Source of the DNA: Triatoma infestans
Taxonomy: Eukaryota > Arthropoda > Insecta > Hemiptera > Reduviidae
DNA length: 64,000 bases
Reading direction: 5' to 3'
Assembly (NCBI GenBank): GCA_011037195.1
Contig: JAAEAF010001077.1
Coordinates: forward strand, 124,001-188,000
The notes below the pieces were generated by a model that ran no database searches, was not told the DNA's origin, and saw only the letters and a list, made by a program, of their open reading frames with translations. Both the position numbers and the translations under genes were made by a program. Below, piece after piece: positions 1 through 14,000 of the stretch (position 1 is its first letter; every line of letters starts with the position of its first letter).

Positions 1-3000
1 AATTTAAAAATTAATTGCGATATTTTAAACACTAATAGAGAAAGTTTAGAAACACCACGAATTAATAGCAGAAAATACTTATTAAGGAAGTAGAGAAAAA
101 TAAGTTATGGAGTAAAACTGTTTGTTTAAATATCATATTTATTTTGTGTCTAGACACAACTAATAAAAACAAAATAATAAATACATAGGTACACTTTAAC
201 AAAAAAAAAAAGAGAAAGAAATAAAAGCGTACTTAATACTTAATTACTACAATAGTTTTCTTATCTTAATTATTTTTAAATTTTATAAGATTCATTTTTT
301 TCTGGTTTTATATTTTATTATGTTACATTAAATTAATGAAAATTGAAAAACCCTGAATTCCTTAAAACTTGTATAAAGTTTTTCTCTATATACTTCCGAA
401 ACAGTTACACATTTTTAAATTAAAAATAAGAGAAAGAAATAAAATCGTATTTTGAAAAAATAATTTTATTTTGTAAGAATTCTTACCAAAAATTTAATTA
501 TCTGAAATGAAATGAAAAGCTCAACCTTGATAAATTATTAAAAAGCAGGATTCCTGGGGTATCTTGGGATTTTTTTCTTAAAAGTAAAATTACAGTACAA
601 CTTTCACTTAAAATGCGCATGCGCACTCAAACATGAGTTTACAAACATGTATTTCTTGAAAGATTTACCAGCAATATTCTTTCATTATAATTTAAAATTG
701 TTTGGCAAATTTGTTTTTATTTTCAATTATATTTATTATTTTTTAATCAGTCAATAGAATGGCATTATAACCTGGCATATAGATAACAGTAAATTGATGT
801 CACTTCATTTCAGATGCGTCGTTTTCATTCTAAGGTACCACTTTTAAATATGTTTTTATTAAGATAAAAATAATAATTACATACAAGAAGTAAACTTCCA
901 TCAAATCTTTTACTAACAAGTATAAGTTTCTACATTTCCTCCCAACAAAAAGAAGGTATAAACTTTTAGGTAACCAAATTGTTATAATTAATTTTTTCAA
1001 GAATTTATGGCTAAACAATTTAATGATTTTTTTAATCAACTTTTAGGAATTTTTTTTTTTTACAAAATTAAGGGGAATAAATTTAAATCTAAAGAGATTA
1101 ATACCTTACGAAAAAAAATCATTCTTTCCCAGATTGTCAGTTCAGTGGAGAGATTCTGAAATATATTTACATAATCTTGTATTTATTGCGGCAATTGTTT
1201 TACTGTAGCCAGTTCGTTATAACGGAATAAAATAATATAGTGTAAACATTTCTTAATTTTGTTATAACATCGATCTTTATAACAATATTGCTCAGATCAT
1301 AGAAATATACGAACTGAAAGTCTAGATTGAGGTAGTGCGTTTTATTTGTAAGCATTACAAGTCGAGCGACATTCTACAGGCGGATTGGATTGAATTTTCT
1401 TACATATCCAAAAAAGATATGATACTCTGATGGTGTACGAGAATCCGGTCAGAAGCAACAAAAATAAGGACGATATGACGGATAAAATCCCACATGTTAT
1501 CCAGTATTGTAACTAATATGTATTGAAACTTTCTACTTGGAATTTAAAAATTTACATGTCCCGACTCTGTTTTGACTCTAAATCCCCAAAATTAATTGTG
1601 TGGCCAAAATAATTCTAATATTGTGATAGGCCAAAGCATAAAGGATTTTTCGATGAAACTTTCCTTTATATCAGTACACAATGATACTACTGGGAATGAG
1701 TTTTTCCAAAACATTTCTGACATTGTTACTTCACTCAATAGAGTGCTAAATTTAAAACTCTTTCGATTTTCAAGATGCCAAATTTTTATTGCGAAGTTTA
1801 GTTCGTATCTGCTCGTTACTGACACTCGTCACTATCTCACCCCCATGGAAATCGAATCCGAGTTCCTCGTATTGAAGGCAAGAAAGTTACGTACACTAGG
1901 TGGAAGATCAAATTTACTACTAAGGCCCTTTTTAGTGTCAAGTTATTACAAAGAAATTATTATAAGTAATTACAATTCCAAATTGCCATAATTAATCTCT
2001 CCAAGGAGCTAACAATTATGAGCCAATTTTTATACAAACTTATTTACATTCGAAACAAACAAAATTCAACAAATTAAAAAAAAAAACTTGTGTTTTAAAT
2101 ATTTTATAATTACATTATTGCTTCACTGAAAATGCATTGAAATGTCAATCATTAATTTACTCTTAACAATCTCCCCATTTTCACACTGAATAATTTTAGC
2201 CTCTCTTAAATTTACAAATGATATTAATTTTTAAAAAATCAAATTTTTAATACTTTTACAAAAATCTGAATAGGAAAGCAACTTATTTAAGGCAATTTAT
2301 TGTACTTTAATTTTTATTTCTTTTGCCATAATTAATAAATTTAAATTAAAAAAAAAAAAATTACAATTAGGTAGGCGACAGTATGAGCACAGCCTATAAA
2401 AAAAATTCCCTTATGATAAAGGACATATTGTTGATTATATTTATAGGAGGGAATAATAAAGAAAAGTATAATTTGATAACTTACAAATCCATTTATTATT
2501 CAAAAGACAAAAGAAATTCAATCTGTGGTGACTAAATAAATTTGAAATGGAAGGTTATAATAGTTTGTCTTTCTTTATATATCTGAATATATATATATTT
2601 TTGAAAGTGTTTTGGTTTGATTAAAAAAATTAATTAAAAGGAACTTAAATATCTGATAGAAACTGTTTTAAAGATTTCTATTTTGAAAAGTTGAATTTTT
2701 TATTGTTTTTTGTAAGTTATCGATCTATACCAAAGATTTTTTTAAAAAGTCACTGCCTCCTATTTAAAAAAAAATATGTATATATTTACAAATGGCAAAA
2801 TTAAAAATAAAAACAAAAAATGTACTTAAAAAGAGAAAAAAAAACTAAATCACAATATTTTACTTTTATTTTTTCATTAATTTTTACTAATATTAATTTT
2901 TTATTTCACTATATATAATATGTATAAAAATTGTACATCATTTAATTATATATATTTTTTTGTTACTTTTATTATAGTACACTGCACATGCCTTTTTAAT

Positions 3001-3645
3001 TAGAAGTAAATGCAATTAAAATGAGAAACTAAGTCCAGTCTTATAATTTTTTTTTTTGGCAGTGTGGTATTTTTGTTAAAGAGGAGAAAGAATATAAAAA
3101 AATATTATTGTGACTTATTTGAAATTAAAATTAAGGCTGTGCTAAAGTATAATTTTACAGATCAGTTGTCTTTTTAAAAATTAATTATAATAATAATTTT
3201 ATTCGTTTCAATAAAAATGAAATGTGCAGTGCACTTAATTCTGTTTAACATCTTTTCTCCCCGATTATTGTTCACACGTCTTGAAAAAAAAATTAAAATA
3301 AAAAAAAAAAAATTAAGCAATTTAAAAAAAAGAATACGACTACACTGTTTTTATTCTATATAATTTGCGATTAAAAAATCACCTGAATAATGGTGATTGT
3401 ACTGTTAATGTAATAATATCAATTCTTATTCGTTTGTTAAACAAGAATAGTTTAGTTTTCTTATTTATAAAACCATTATTATTATTACGTTCTTCTGGTG
3501 GGGTTTGTACAAATTTCGGAGCGACTATAATTAATAGTATTAAAAAAAATAAATAAAAATAATACAAACTACTAATATTACTATTGTAGTAATAATATTT
3601 GTTGTTGTGGTTGTTGTTGCTGGTATTTCTTTTGTTAGCTTGTTG
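1..3645. other. AT-rich 3' flank of spargel
   Basis: Many A and T runs. It includes the 3' UTR of spargel; on the minus strand AATAAA occurs near 3356-3351. An open frame at 1596-1991 and its reverse are unrecognised. Apart from the Penelope-type scrap at 1.4 kb I see nothing else. Confidence 0.6.
1385..1520 (+). repeat. Penelope-type terminal repeat piece
   Basis: ACTCTGATGG, then ATCCGGTCAGAAGC, AACAAAAATAAGG and GACGGATAAAATCCCACATG; a worn copy of the 55.7-kb unit. Confidence 0.45.
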
Positions 3646-3758
3646 TCAAACATGTTTCTGTTTACGAATTTTCTCTTGGGCTTCACGCAATAATATATCA
3701 TATGAATCATTTGATCTGGAATTTTGATGGTACGGCGTGTAACATTGTGAAGTACCAT
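3646..3758 (-). CDS. srl: spargel terminal exon
   Basis: It begins after ATTTCAG and reads GTSQCYTPYHQNSRSN, then SYDILLREAQEKIRKQKHV, then TGA at 3648-3646. The SYDxLLxEAQ strip corresponds to the last residues of PGC-1 proteins. A different frame of the same stretch has a longer ORF but lacks this match. Confidence 0.9.
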
Positions 3759-6700
3759 CTGAAATTCAATATATAAGTATAATAAGTAAGTAATTGCTTT
3801 TATTTAGTTATTATTTTTATTTCAGTTTAAATGTGCATAATTCTTAATTAATATTATATAGTCTAACACGGCATTCTTAAAATAGTATAACAAACTAACA
3901 CGGCACTCTACTGGAAAACTTAACCTCACTCAATCGCCAAACAAACATAAACCCTCGTAAATGAATTTTCCCGGAAAAAAAATTTCAAATAAAAATCATA
4001 GATCTACTTGTAACCTTCTAGAAATGTGTATTTCCGGTGAAAACTCGATATCGAAAGTTCGACACATTCGCAATAATTGCTCTTACAACAGCAAAAGAAA
4101 GTAAAAATACTTTTGCTGGAGTGTGGGGTAGCTATTCTTTACTTTTACCAGGAAAGGTCTTTGTAAGTTTAGTAAATGTTCTGATTTTAAAAAAATTGTT
4201 AATATTTTAAAACCATAGTGGAAAAGAAAAATGAATAAGTGGTCCTTCCGGTAGATCTATTTCAATCACAATCTAATGTAAAATTCCCTAGTAATGCCTA
4301 AAACGGTTAGTAAAACCGTTACCAAATATGAACTTCTATTGATATTTACTTATATTGATACAGCAGAGTATAAAATTCCTTACCAAGATCTGAGTATCTT
4401 TGTTTACAGAATGCTCTTCTCCCACCAAAGCAGATATCATACTGCGGTTCCATTGGGTAATCATTACCGTGTTCCACAGCTTTGTAAGCATCAACTTTAT
4501 AGGCAAACGTTACAAACCCATAATTGTCTCTGTAAATGAAAAGTGATTATAATAATGATTTTAATATCTACATTATCAAATAGTAAGAAACTTCGATTTA
4601 TATGTATAAGGGAAAATATTTAGGATATTCATTATAAAATGTATTACTTTTATACGAATAGAGCACTAGTCAGTATTACGTCCCTTTTATTTTAAAAATC
4701 AAGATGTTTCATAATTAAGACATCATCATTTTAGTGCTCTTTGCTAGGCAGTGTCAGTGAGTAATTAGATTTTGTAGGCACCCGCAAAATGAACTTGGTG
4801 AGGTTCGGTCACAAAAAAAAAACTTTTCCAATTTTCACCGACGTTTCGGCAAAATTTATTGCCTTTTCAGCATAAAAATTTTTCTTTTTGAATGTCTTAA
4901 AAACTATAGTTTAATTTGTGATATACCATCATCAAGTGATGACACTGACGCACTGAAGTCAGTGTAAAGTGTGATATCTATGGAATTATAAGGCAGTTAG
5001 GAGGAATAAAAAACTCAATCAAAATACTTACCCACGTTCTCTAAAATGAAGACTAATATCAATAATCGGACCAAAAGTTTCAAATCTTTCTCTTAACTGA
5101 CTTTTAGTCGTTCCTTCTTCAATTTGACCAACATAGATCACTCGTCTTTCTTCGATTTGTCGCATCTTTTCAACAGGACTCCAATCATCCTGCCTTCTTG
5201 AAGTACGCTCAGGCGAATATCTAATCCAAACAATAAAAAAATAATAATAATATACGTGAAATTATTTTATAAACTAAAAACAAAAAACAAATGGTTTCTT
5301 ATATCATCGCATGTAATCAGCATTACGTCCCTTAATGTTTGTTATCATGAAATTTCAAAATTCAAGTTTTTTTCTCATCATCCATGCTATACAGTGAATA
5401 TTGTTTAGCAACAAGTTTTAAGGTAAATATCACAGAAAAAAAAAACAAATTTTAAACAGAACCTTGAATGCCTGCTGTAGTTACTTCTTCTGTAACCGGT
5501 TCTCGATCTGTAATGGTATTTAGAACTTCTACTTCTGGACCGGGAACGTGAAAGACTTGAAGAAGATGATCTACATGAGAAAGTTGAAAAAAAATAAGAA
5601 ACTATCGATTTCAAGATTAATTTTTACTTAGTTTGAAGTCGAATTTGTTTCATTTTTCAATTAAAGATTTAAAAAATAAATAAAAAAATCTCTTACAAAG
5701 ATCTTGCTGAGGAAGATGAACGTGATCTTGATCTTGGCCTTCGTCCTTTACTCGACCACCTCCTTGTTAATAGATACAAAGTTTTTAAATATAATAAGTT
5801 ATAAAATCTTAATAGGAATTAAATAATACTAATACTTCCAATAATAACAATAATAATTTACAGCACTATCAGAATTACGTCCGTTAACAAAAATCATGAA
5901 ATTTCAAAATTTATACTTCATCATTAATGTGCTTTTTTTGTGTTATTACGTAGCAGGACAAGAAGGTAAGTACAATTTAGCAGCAATTCTTAGAAATACT
6001 GAATGTTCATAAATACTAAAAGACAGCGGTTCTCATATTTACTAGCATTCAAGAGCTTCTTCAATGAAGTTAAAAGTATAATGGGTAAGTCAATGATTGA
6101 AATAAATACTAGATATTATTGTGGTATGGGAATGGTTGAAAAATCAAATCCACTGTAAACTAAAAGATCTATTAAGTTTCTATGGGTATCAGTGTTTGTA
6201 TACCGTATAGACTTTAGTCGTTGTAAAATGTACAATGAGTCAACTTTTTTCAATATGTTTGTGATAGTCTACTAAAGTTTCCCGTACACAAGCTAAACCC
6301 AAGCAGCAGCACATATCAATTACCATTGCCTCTTATTCTTAAAAATCTTGGGTGAAACTACAATAAATTTTTTTAAATAAAAGTGATAGGTATTTACGTG
6401 TGTAGATAGTATACGAAGTTCAAAAAAAATCATTGAGGAGCCATTTTCGAGAAAATCACGAAAAACTGAAAAAAAAAATGAATTAAGTTGCACTTCCAGT
6501 TTGCTGATTTTGCCCGAAATCTTTTATGTCCAAATGGAAAACCAAGTTTGAGCTTCCTGCGACTTTTCGTTTCTGAGATATTCTGCTAAAAATCATACCC
6601 ACACATACAGATCACTCTTATTAAAAACATTTTTATCGTATTCATGGGACCACAAAACATATATTACTGGGGATAAATCATTTTTGAAAACTATTCCTTA

Positions 6701-9700
6701 AAAATTTCCCTAATTAGAATATTCGCGGATCCCATTTTTATAAATCAGTGCAAAATACAAAATAACTACTTTACTTTATAGAGAAACAGTTATTGGGTTT
6801 TTGTTATAGAGCAGAAAAAAAACTTCTTTTATTCCAATATTTCAACCCTTGGATCGAGCCTTCATCCAAGATTTTCTTTAAATTATTTTTGAACTTCAGA
6901 GATATTTTCCGTGGTAGGCTGCTTCATTTTGTGATCATTAATCGGTTTCTGACGTGCCCCAGCATCAGGATGTCTTGATAACACAGACTTGCATAGAGCA
7001 AAATCACACAGTTTAAAATAAGACATCCTGATGATGGTTGAAAGCCTGTCGATGACCACAAAATGAAGCAGACTTTAACGGAAAATATGTCTGATGCTTT
7101 CCAGCTCTGCGGACCTAACCACAACAAATATCTTTAAACTATTACTTTTTACTGAACAATCCAGTTGGATGTCAAATGTTCGTGCAACAGATTAAAATCA
7201 GTGTAATAATTTACAGATAATTTAAAGAAAAAACTTAAGCCCTGATGAAGACCCGATCTAAGGGTTGAAACGTTGACATAAAAGAGGTTCTTTTCTGCCG
7301 TATAATCCAAAATACAATAACTGCATCACTAAACGAATAAATGTGGATTTATACACTTGGTAACTAACTTCGTGCGATAGAAGCGTAATATAAGCAAAGA
7401 AAATTCAAAGTTTTCAGGACCTTCTATGTCCATCTATCAATCAAATTTTATAGATGGAGGTGGATTGTAAAAAAAAAACAAAAAAACGTTACATTTCATT
7501 AAAGCAACCCTTATCACTAAATGTTTTTAGAAGCGCCACTAGCACTGTAGAGTGGCGTAGTCTGAAGGTGATATTAGGTATCATTCATTAGTAATAATAA
7601 AAAACAAACCTGCGACTACGTTCTCTACTTCGCCACCTTGAGCGAGATCGTGAACCACTACTCGAGGAACTTGAAGAACTTGTCCTTCTCCTATATCTTT
7701 GTAAGGGGCGGCTACTTCTGTAAATTTTATAAAAAAAAAAAAAATGTTAAACCTCGCTCATTTTTTTAATGATGTGAACAATACTGTTCCCCAAATTTCC
7801 TTTGGTTTTCTATAAACTAACCTCCTATCTTTACTGGAATCTCGTTTCTTTATCTCTTTCTTTTCATCGGATAATTGTATTTGTACTTGTGCATTCATCA
7901 TAGAGGGTGTAGGATTGCTGTCAGCTATGAAAAGAAGTTACAAAACAGAGATAACAAAGGATATCACCCCAAGGTAAATACAAAATTACTGATTTGGTTT
8001 CCATACATTTTTACCAAACTGCACAATAAATTTGTTTTTTTATTTCATTATATTTCTAAACATTAGCAAACCTGATGAAATATTGTCCGGCTGTTTCATA
8101 AAACTAATCACTTCTGTACTGGTGAATGATTTTGTTGGGGAATTTGGTTTATTTTTTATATTCTTCCTTCTGCTTCTATATTCTTCAAGATTTAATTTTT
8201 TCTTCTTCTTTGGCTCTTCTGTTGATTCGTCTTTTATACTCTTATCTGGTGATTCGTTCTGAAAATAGTATCAATATTATGCAATTAATATTCCCTGCAC
8301 GATTTTATTGAAATTACAGTAAAAAAAAAAGAAAAAAAAAAAAAGTCTAACAATGTAACTAGATACAACATCAGTATTACATCCTCTTTTATTTTTGTAA
8401 TCAAGGAGTTCGGAATTTGGTTTTCATCATTTGAATGAAATTGAATATTTAACTAGCAACTTACTATTTCTAACTATTTCTAAATACAAAAGCCATTTGC
8501 AGAAACACTTCTTCAGTTTAGTCTAATTTGTATATTCTCTTACTGCTGTATGAGGAGGCATATTTTCAAAACTGAGCTCAATTACCGGGCATATATATTA
8601 GCAAGCTCAAAATTAACCAAAATTAATTGTTGAGGCCTCCTGAGAATCAAAAAAACTATTTTATAACGGATGGTCTGTGTGTGCAAAATATTCCACAAAC
8701 GAGATATCACAGGAAGCTGAAACTTAATTTTCCATTTAGGCATTACCACCGCATCTGCCACGAAAGTTTCGGTCAAATCCATCAACGGAAATGTAGCAAG
8801 TGAATTTTTCTTTTCTATCTCTATAATTTTATCGAAAACAGCTCAAACGATTTAGGCGATATAAACTATAACTTATTGATATGTACACAAGACTAGAAAA
8901 ATAAGTAAATGTAATGTTCATAATTTTATTTTTTGATATAAACAACAGCTATGTTTGGCCATTGTTAATCAAACAAGCAAAAAATTAGTTGGCTATGGCC
9001 AAAGAAGAAACTTTTAATTTTTAAAAGTTCATCCGACGTTTTTGACACCTTTGGTGTCATGGTGTCCTCCCTCAGGAACTGTTATGGGCGAATGGAGAGT
9101 TAAATGTTGGTGGAGGTTATTGTTTGGTTATCAACATTTAAATCTCCATTCGTCTTTAACAGTTCCTAAGGAAGGATTCCAAATGTGTACGAAACGTTAA
9201 ATAATAAGTTTCGTACATAAACATAAAAATAAAAAGTTTCTTCTTTGGCCCCAGCCAACTAATTTTTTCCTTGTTTGATTTTACTTTTTGTTTTATAGAA
9301 TTTTTAGAAACTTATTATCTAATTTTGAAAACTTCTAGTCTACCAGATTTAGTGTATTTTGCTTTCTGATAACTTTCTTACAATTTTACATTTATAGTAT
9401 CATATTTATTGACTAATTCCTAACAAAAAATTACTTAGTCATATCAAGAAAATACGGTAACCACCTACGAATCAGTTTATAGCTAAGAGGCGAAACGAAG
9501 GTAAACATTAAAAATAAAAAAGACTGAAGCAAGTTTTAAATAATTAGAAGTAACCGAAATTGATATTTACTACAACTCCAAAAAATCAATACATTTAATT
9601 ATACGAGTATACTTACAGGAACTGTGGAGGAATTATTTAAAGATTCTGATTTTATTGTTAAACCATCCATTTCTTTAGAGTTAGAATTCTTTTTTATGTG

Positions 9701-10996
9701 ATTCTTAATCAGAAGACTTTCTCCTGGTTTCACCTAAGATAAAATAAAACAAACGATTATTTATGTATTAGAAACAGGATATAGCAGATATAATGTCACC
9801 CATTGCATAAACATGGCGCGAAATTTCAACTAATTAAAAATATTTATAATAGTATAAAAAATATTTATTTCCTTTTAAATTTAAGATCAGACTTCATCCG
9901 TCTCTGAGATTTTATCCGTTACTTCCACTTACAAAGTTTTTTGTGGAACACATACAAATTACACAATGAAACTCTGTAAGTAGTAGTCAACGTCTCTCTA
10001 CAAGAACTCGATAGACTAGGCTTTAAGGGATGAAACCGGCCAAATGATTAATGAAAAGAAGCATGCTATTAAGGATAAAATTTCAGACATCCAATAATGC
10101 AGCCCCAGCCACATATTCATCGAGATTTAAGTGCTAGATAAGAGAGGGAGCTGATTAATACAATAGTAATTTTGTTTTTCTACAGACAAGTTTTCTTTAA
10201 GAAACAAATATGAGAAGAGCGGATTGGTACCGTCTGTGACCTGAACAATTTTTTTCAGACCGTCATTAAATTACACATATGGTTTCTTTAAGTACAAGAA
10301 CTTCGTAAATTTAAACTTACCCTTAAAAAAAAAAAAAAATTACAGTTAAATTACTTTTTAGTCATACGATTTCAAATAATTTTCAGTTTCGGGTTTCATA
10401 ATTTCAGCAATTTTTCACATATTACGAGAATCGCATAAGACACTGAAAAATGTCACATCCTTTTTAAATAGTCTGGGCCAGTCTAATCTTTGATAGTGAA
10501 TAGCATCCCACCATCAAGATACTGCCCATCACTGCTTCAACTAGAAGAAGCAGCCTAAGAAGGACAAAAATGTCAAGATATTGTCCAGCACTGCGGACTC
10601 AGAAGTTAGCGATCGTGCGTATTTCATAATGAAATTTAACCCAATTAAAAAATTTATGTTAACACATCTATCTAATTAATCTGCATTCAAATAATTTCTA
10701 GTTTTTCCAATTCTTTGTTTGGTCAGTTATGCTGTCGGTAAACTTCCCGGTGACTCGTCGACCCAATCCGTCCTTCCTTATCCAAACATAATAAAAATAA
10801 AAAAAAGGAATGTCATTTTAAGTATAGTAGAAAAGTAAATATCTAATGGTCACAAGCTAAAACATTATAATTTTAATGATAAGTTTTTAAGAGTTTTTTT
10901 ATCATGCATAAGACTGATTTAAAATTGTTAAAACAACTTTGGTAAACGAAATGACAAGGACTTTGTGTTTAATTAGGAATCTTTATGCAAGTGACG

Positions 10997-11067
<71 letters not shown>

Positions 11068-14000
11068 GCAAACAGATGGATAGATGCAACAGTGAATAGA
11101 ACCACAAAACTGAAAACATATGATGAAGTGACAAACTATTGCTTTATCTAGTGAAGACTGACATGAATAACAGCTGCTGATTGCACAGAATGGAGCTGAT
11201 GTAGAGATGGTGAAGATACTGAAGAAGATGATGATATGGCCGTCATCCGACTAGTTGTGATGGTACTTGGTTCGCAACTACTGCAATCACTTACATCGCC
11301 AGATTCTAGACCGCTATCTTTTTTGGATGAATGATCTGAAAGTGATGGTGAAGTAGTTGTATTGACTGGGGCCATAGTTGTATTTCCACCGTCTCCATTA
11401 GTAGTACCACGGCCATTGCAATAATCATGGTCCAACTTCACTGTTTCACCACGTTTTGCGGTTGTCTAAAAAAAAAGTAAATTTTGTTTTGTTTTGATGT
11501 TCATATTTCGGTGCAGTGTGCAAATCGTTTGCCTGGAAATTAAGGGCCAATTAAGGGGGTTATATAATTATAGTTTAAATCAAATCACATTTTCGAAAAG
11601 TCGTTATTTTAAAAGGTAGTTCCAATAACAAAAGTAGAGTTAGAGTAGATAAATAATAATAAGTTACTTCGCATGAAACCTTTGGCTATTTATTAACCCT
11701 TAAATCAATTTTTTACTTACTCTTCACACACTAAGAGAAAGAATTATGAACGTGACGAATTTTCATTTTCAACACACATAATAAAATAAAAATACAATGT
11801 TTCTGGTTCTGTAAGCGGTTTGGATGAACAGCTTAAGTCAGAGACAAAAAATCTTCACAATTTGAACCTGATATTCCGTTTAGAAATTACCCAGAGGATG
11901 CGGCAAGAAGTTTTCGGTTAACATTCGTCGGCAAACATAAAACCTTCGGTTTTTATTTAACTACGGGTACTAAGTCTAACCTAAATAAATACAGATACCT
12001 CATAAAAGAATACCAGCTTTAATTTGTAGCTATTTTGATTGTTTTGTCACAAATTAATGGTTCTAGAGCCATCCAAATCTAATAAAATGCTCCAGATGCG
12101 ATAAACATATCGCTTACACATTACTATGATTTCAACTATGCTTAAATAAGCTCCGTCTGGATTCCACAAATTACTTAAAAAATTAAATCCTTGATATTTC
12201 GTTTACCTTGAAATTTGGTATTCTACATTAAAGTCAAGAGGTTTCCAACATTTTTCCTAAAATGAACCCTTTAAAGGAAAATATTTTTTTCTTCAATAGA
12301 AAAAACTGAATTTTTTTCAAATAATTGTAGACACAGTTTGTTTCAGGATTAATCGCCAAACTTCAGAATTGATTCCTCATGCCAAAGGAGGAAAAACTTC
12401 TGCATTAACATTCAGGAAATGTTTCCTTACTTAGAAAGTGTTAATGGACTTTTTTTTGGTATTTTTACATTTACTTGAATTCCAGATCCCCCCGCCCTTC
12501 AAAAAACAAAAATAAATAAAATCAATGAAACTGAGACCGAAAGAAATCAATTTTCTATCCATCAATACAAAAACAGAATCGCACCTTTAGATAGATAGAT
12601 TCTAACGGGGGAATTGGCTCTTCAGCCTACGCCACCGCGACACCCCAAGGATCTATTGTGGCACCCCCTGAGTTGGAGACCCTCCCCCTATCCTGTCCTT
12701 AACCGGACTGTGGACTTGGGGGGGGCTCCCAGGTGGTCAATCAGAGCACCTGCCATCAGAGCACCCTCTCGAGTCCTGCTTGCCTTAAAAGACTTAATAG
12801 GTCCGAGAGAGGGCGGGCCCTGGAATCGCACCTTTACGAGATATTCGAATTCTAAATTGAAAATATTCCTTTTTTGGATTCAATTCTAATAAAAGGATGT
12901 TCTCCTCTACTTTACAGTCCTCTACTAAAACATTAATCACTGAACATTTGCCTTTATTTTTCGGCGCATTTGTTGCTCCGTAATATGTTTATGCATTTCT
13001 TTTCTTCAATGTCATTTTTGATAATTGAAAGGGTAATTTTTTGGGAATTCTAGCAAATTCTATAAAAAAAAAAAAGAAGGCATTCCCTGGCATATGCCCA
13101 ATAGGGCTTTAATTAAATTATGTATCTCTGAATTTCGGCCGCTTAACCCTGATACAAAATTTGATTTTTTTTTTTTTTTTTTGTCAAAATATGCGGATAT
13201 TATAGTTCTTGTTGGCGAACCCCTAGGACAAAACAAAGCAGGCATTATTACTTTTTTTTATCGGTTTTAACATTTATAAAATAGTTAAAGAGAAATAAAT
13301 TCTGAAATAAATAGTATATAAACAATGCTAAAATAACCTCCGGCTTCCCGCAAATTTTGCCTCCACATATTCTCCTCTACTAGAGGTAGAAAGCATAATA
13401 AATAAAAGTTGGACAACATTTTATAGTGAACTCTTTTATGCTATGAAACTCCGATAAACATAATATTAGATTTGTTGTGGTGGTTGGTTCCGCAGTGCTG
13501 GAAAGCATCAGAGACATTTTCCGTGGTAGCCTGCTTCATTTTGTGGTCATCGACCGGTTTCGGGCGTTCGCCCATCTTCAGGATGCGTTTTTTAGACAGT
13601 GTGACAACACAGACTCGCACACAGCAAACTTAGTTTCACACAACGTTGTCTAAAAACGCATCCTGAAGATGGGCGAACGCCCGAAACCGGTCGATGACCA
13701 CAAAATGAAGCAGGCTACCACGGAAAATGTCTCTGATAATATTAGATGTTAAAAAGTAACAACTAACCAATTTTAATAATTTATTCTTTGTCGCGCCAGG
13801 ATCTTTCATATGATCGAATCCTTTGGCTGGTAGCCTTGCAGCCGGAACAACTGAAATTCCTTTTTTTCTGGATGACGAATCCTTTAGCAGAAAAAAAATA
13901 GAAATTATAAGATTTATTCAAAAAATAACAAAAAGAAAAAAAAATGTATAATTTTAATTATAAACAAAGTCTTTAAAACAGAGCGCAAGATGTCATAGAC

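Noticed and set aside
1592..1991. Overlapping open frames on both strands (77 and 131 codons)
   Set aside because: No recognised motif, no splice partners, and both strands equally open. Possibly an old transposon scrap, but not supportable.
12614..12889. 91-codon open frame
   Set aside because: It is the antisense of a truncated LINE end with a target duplication, and runs past it into flank.
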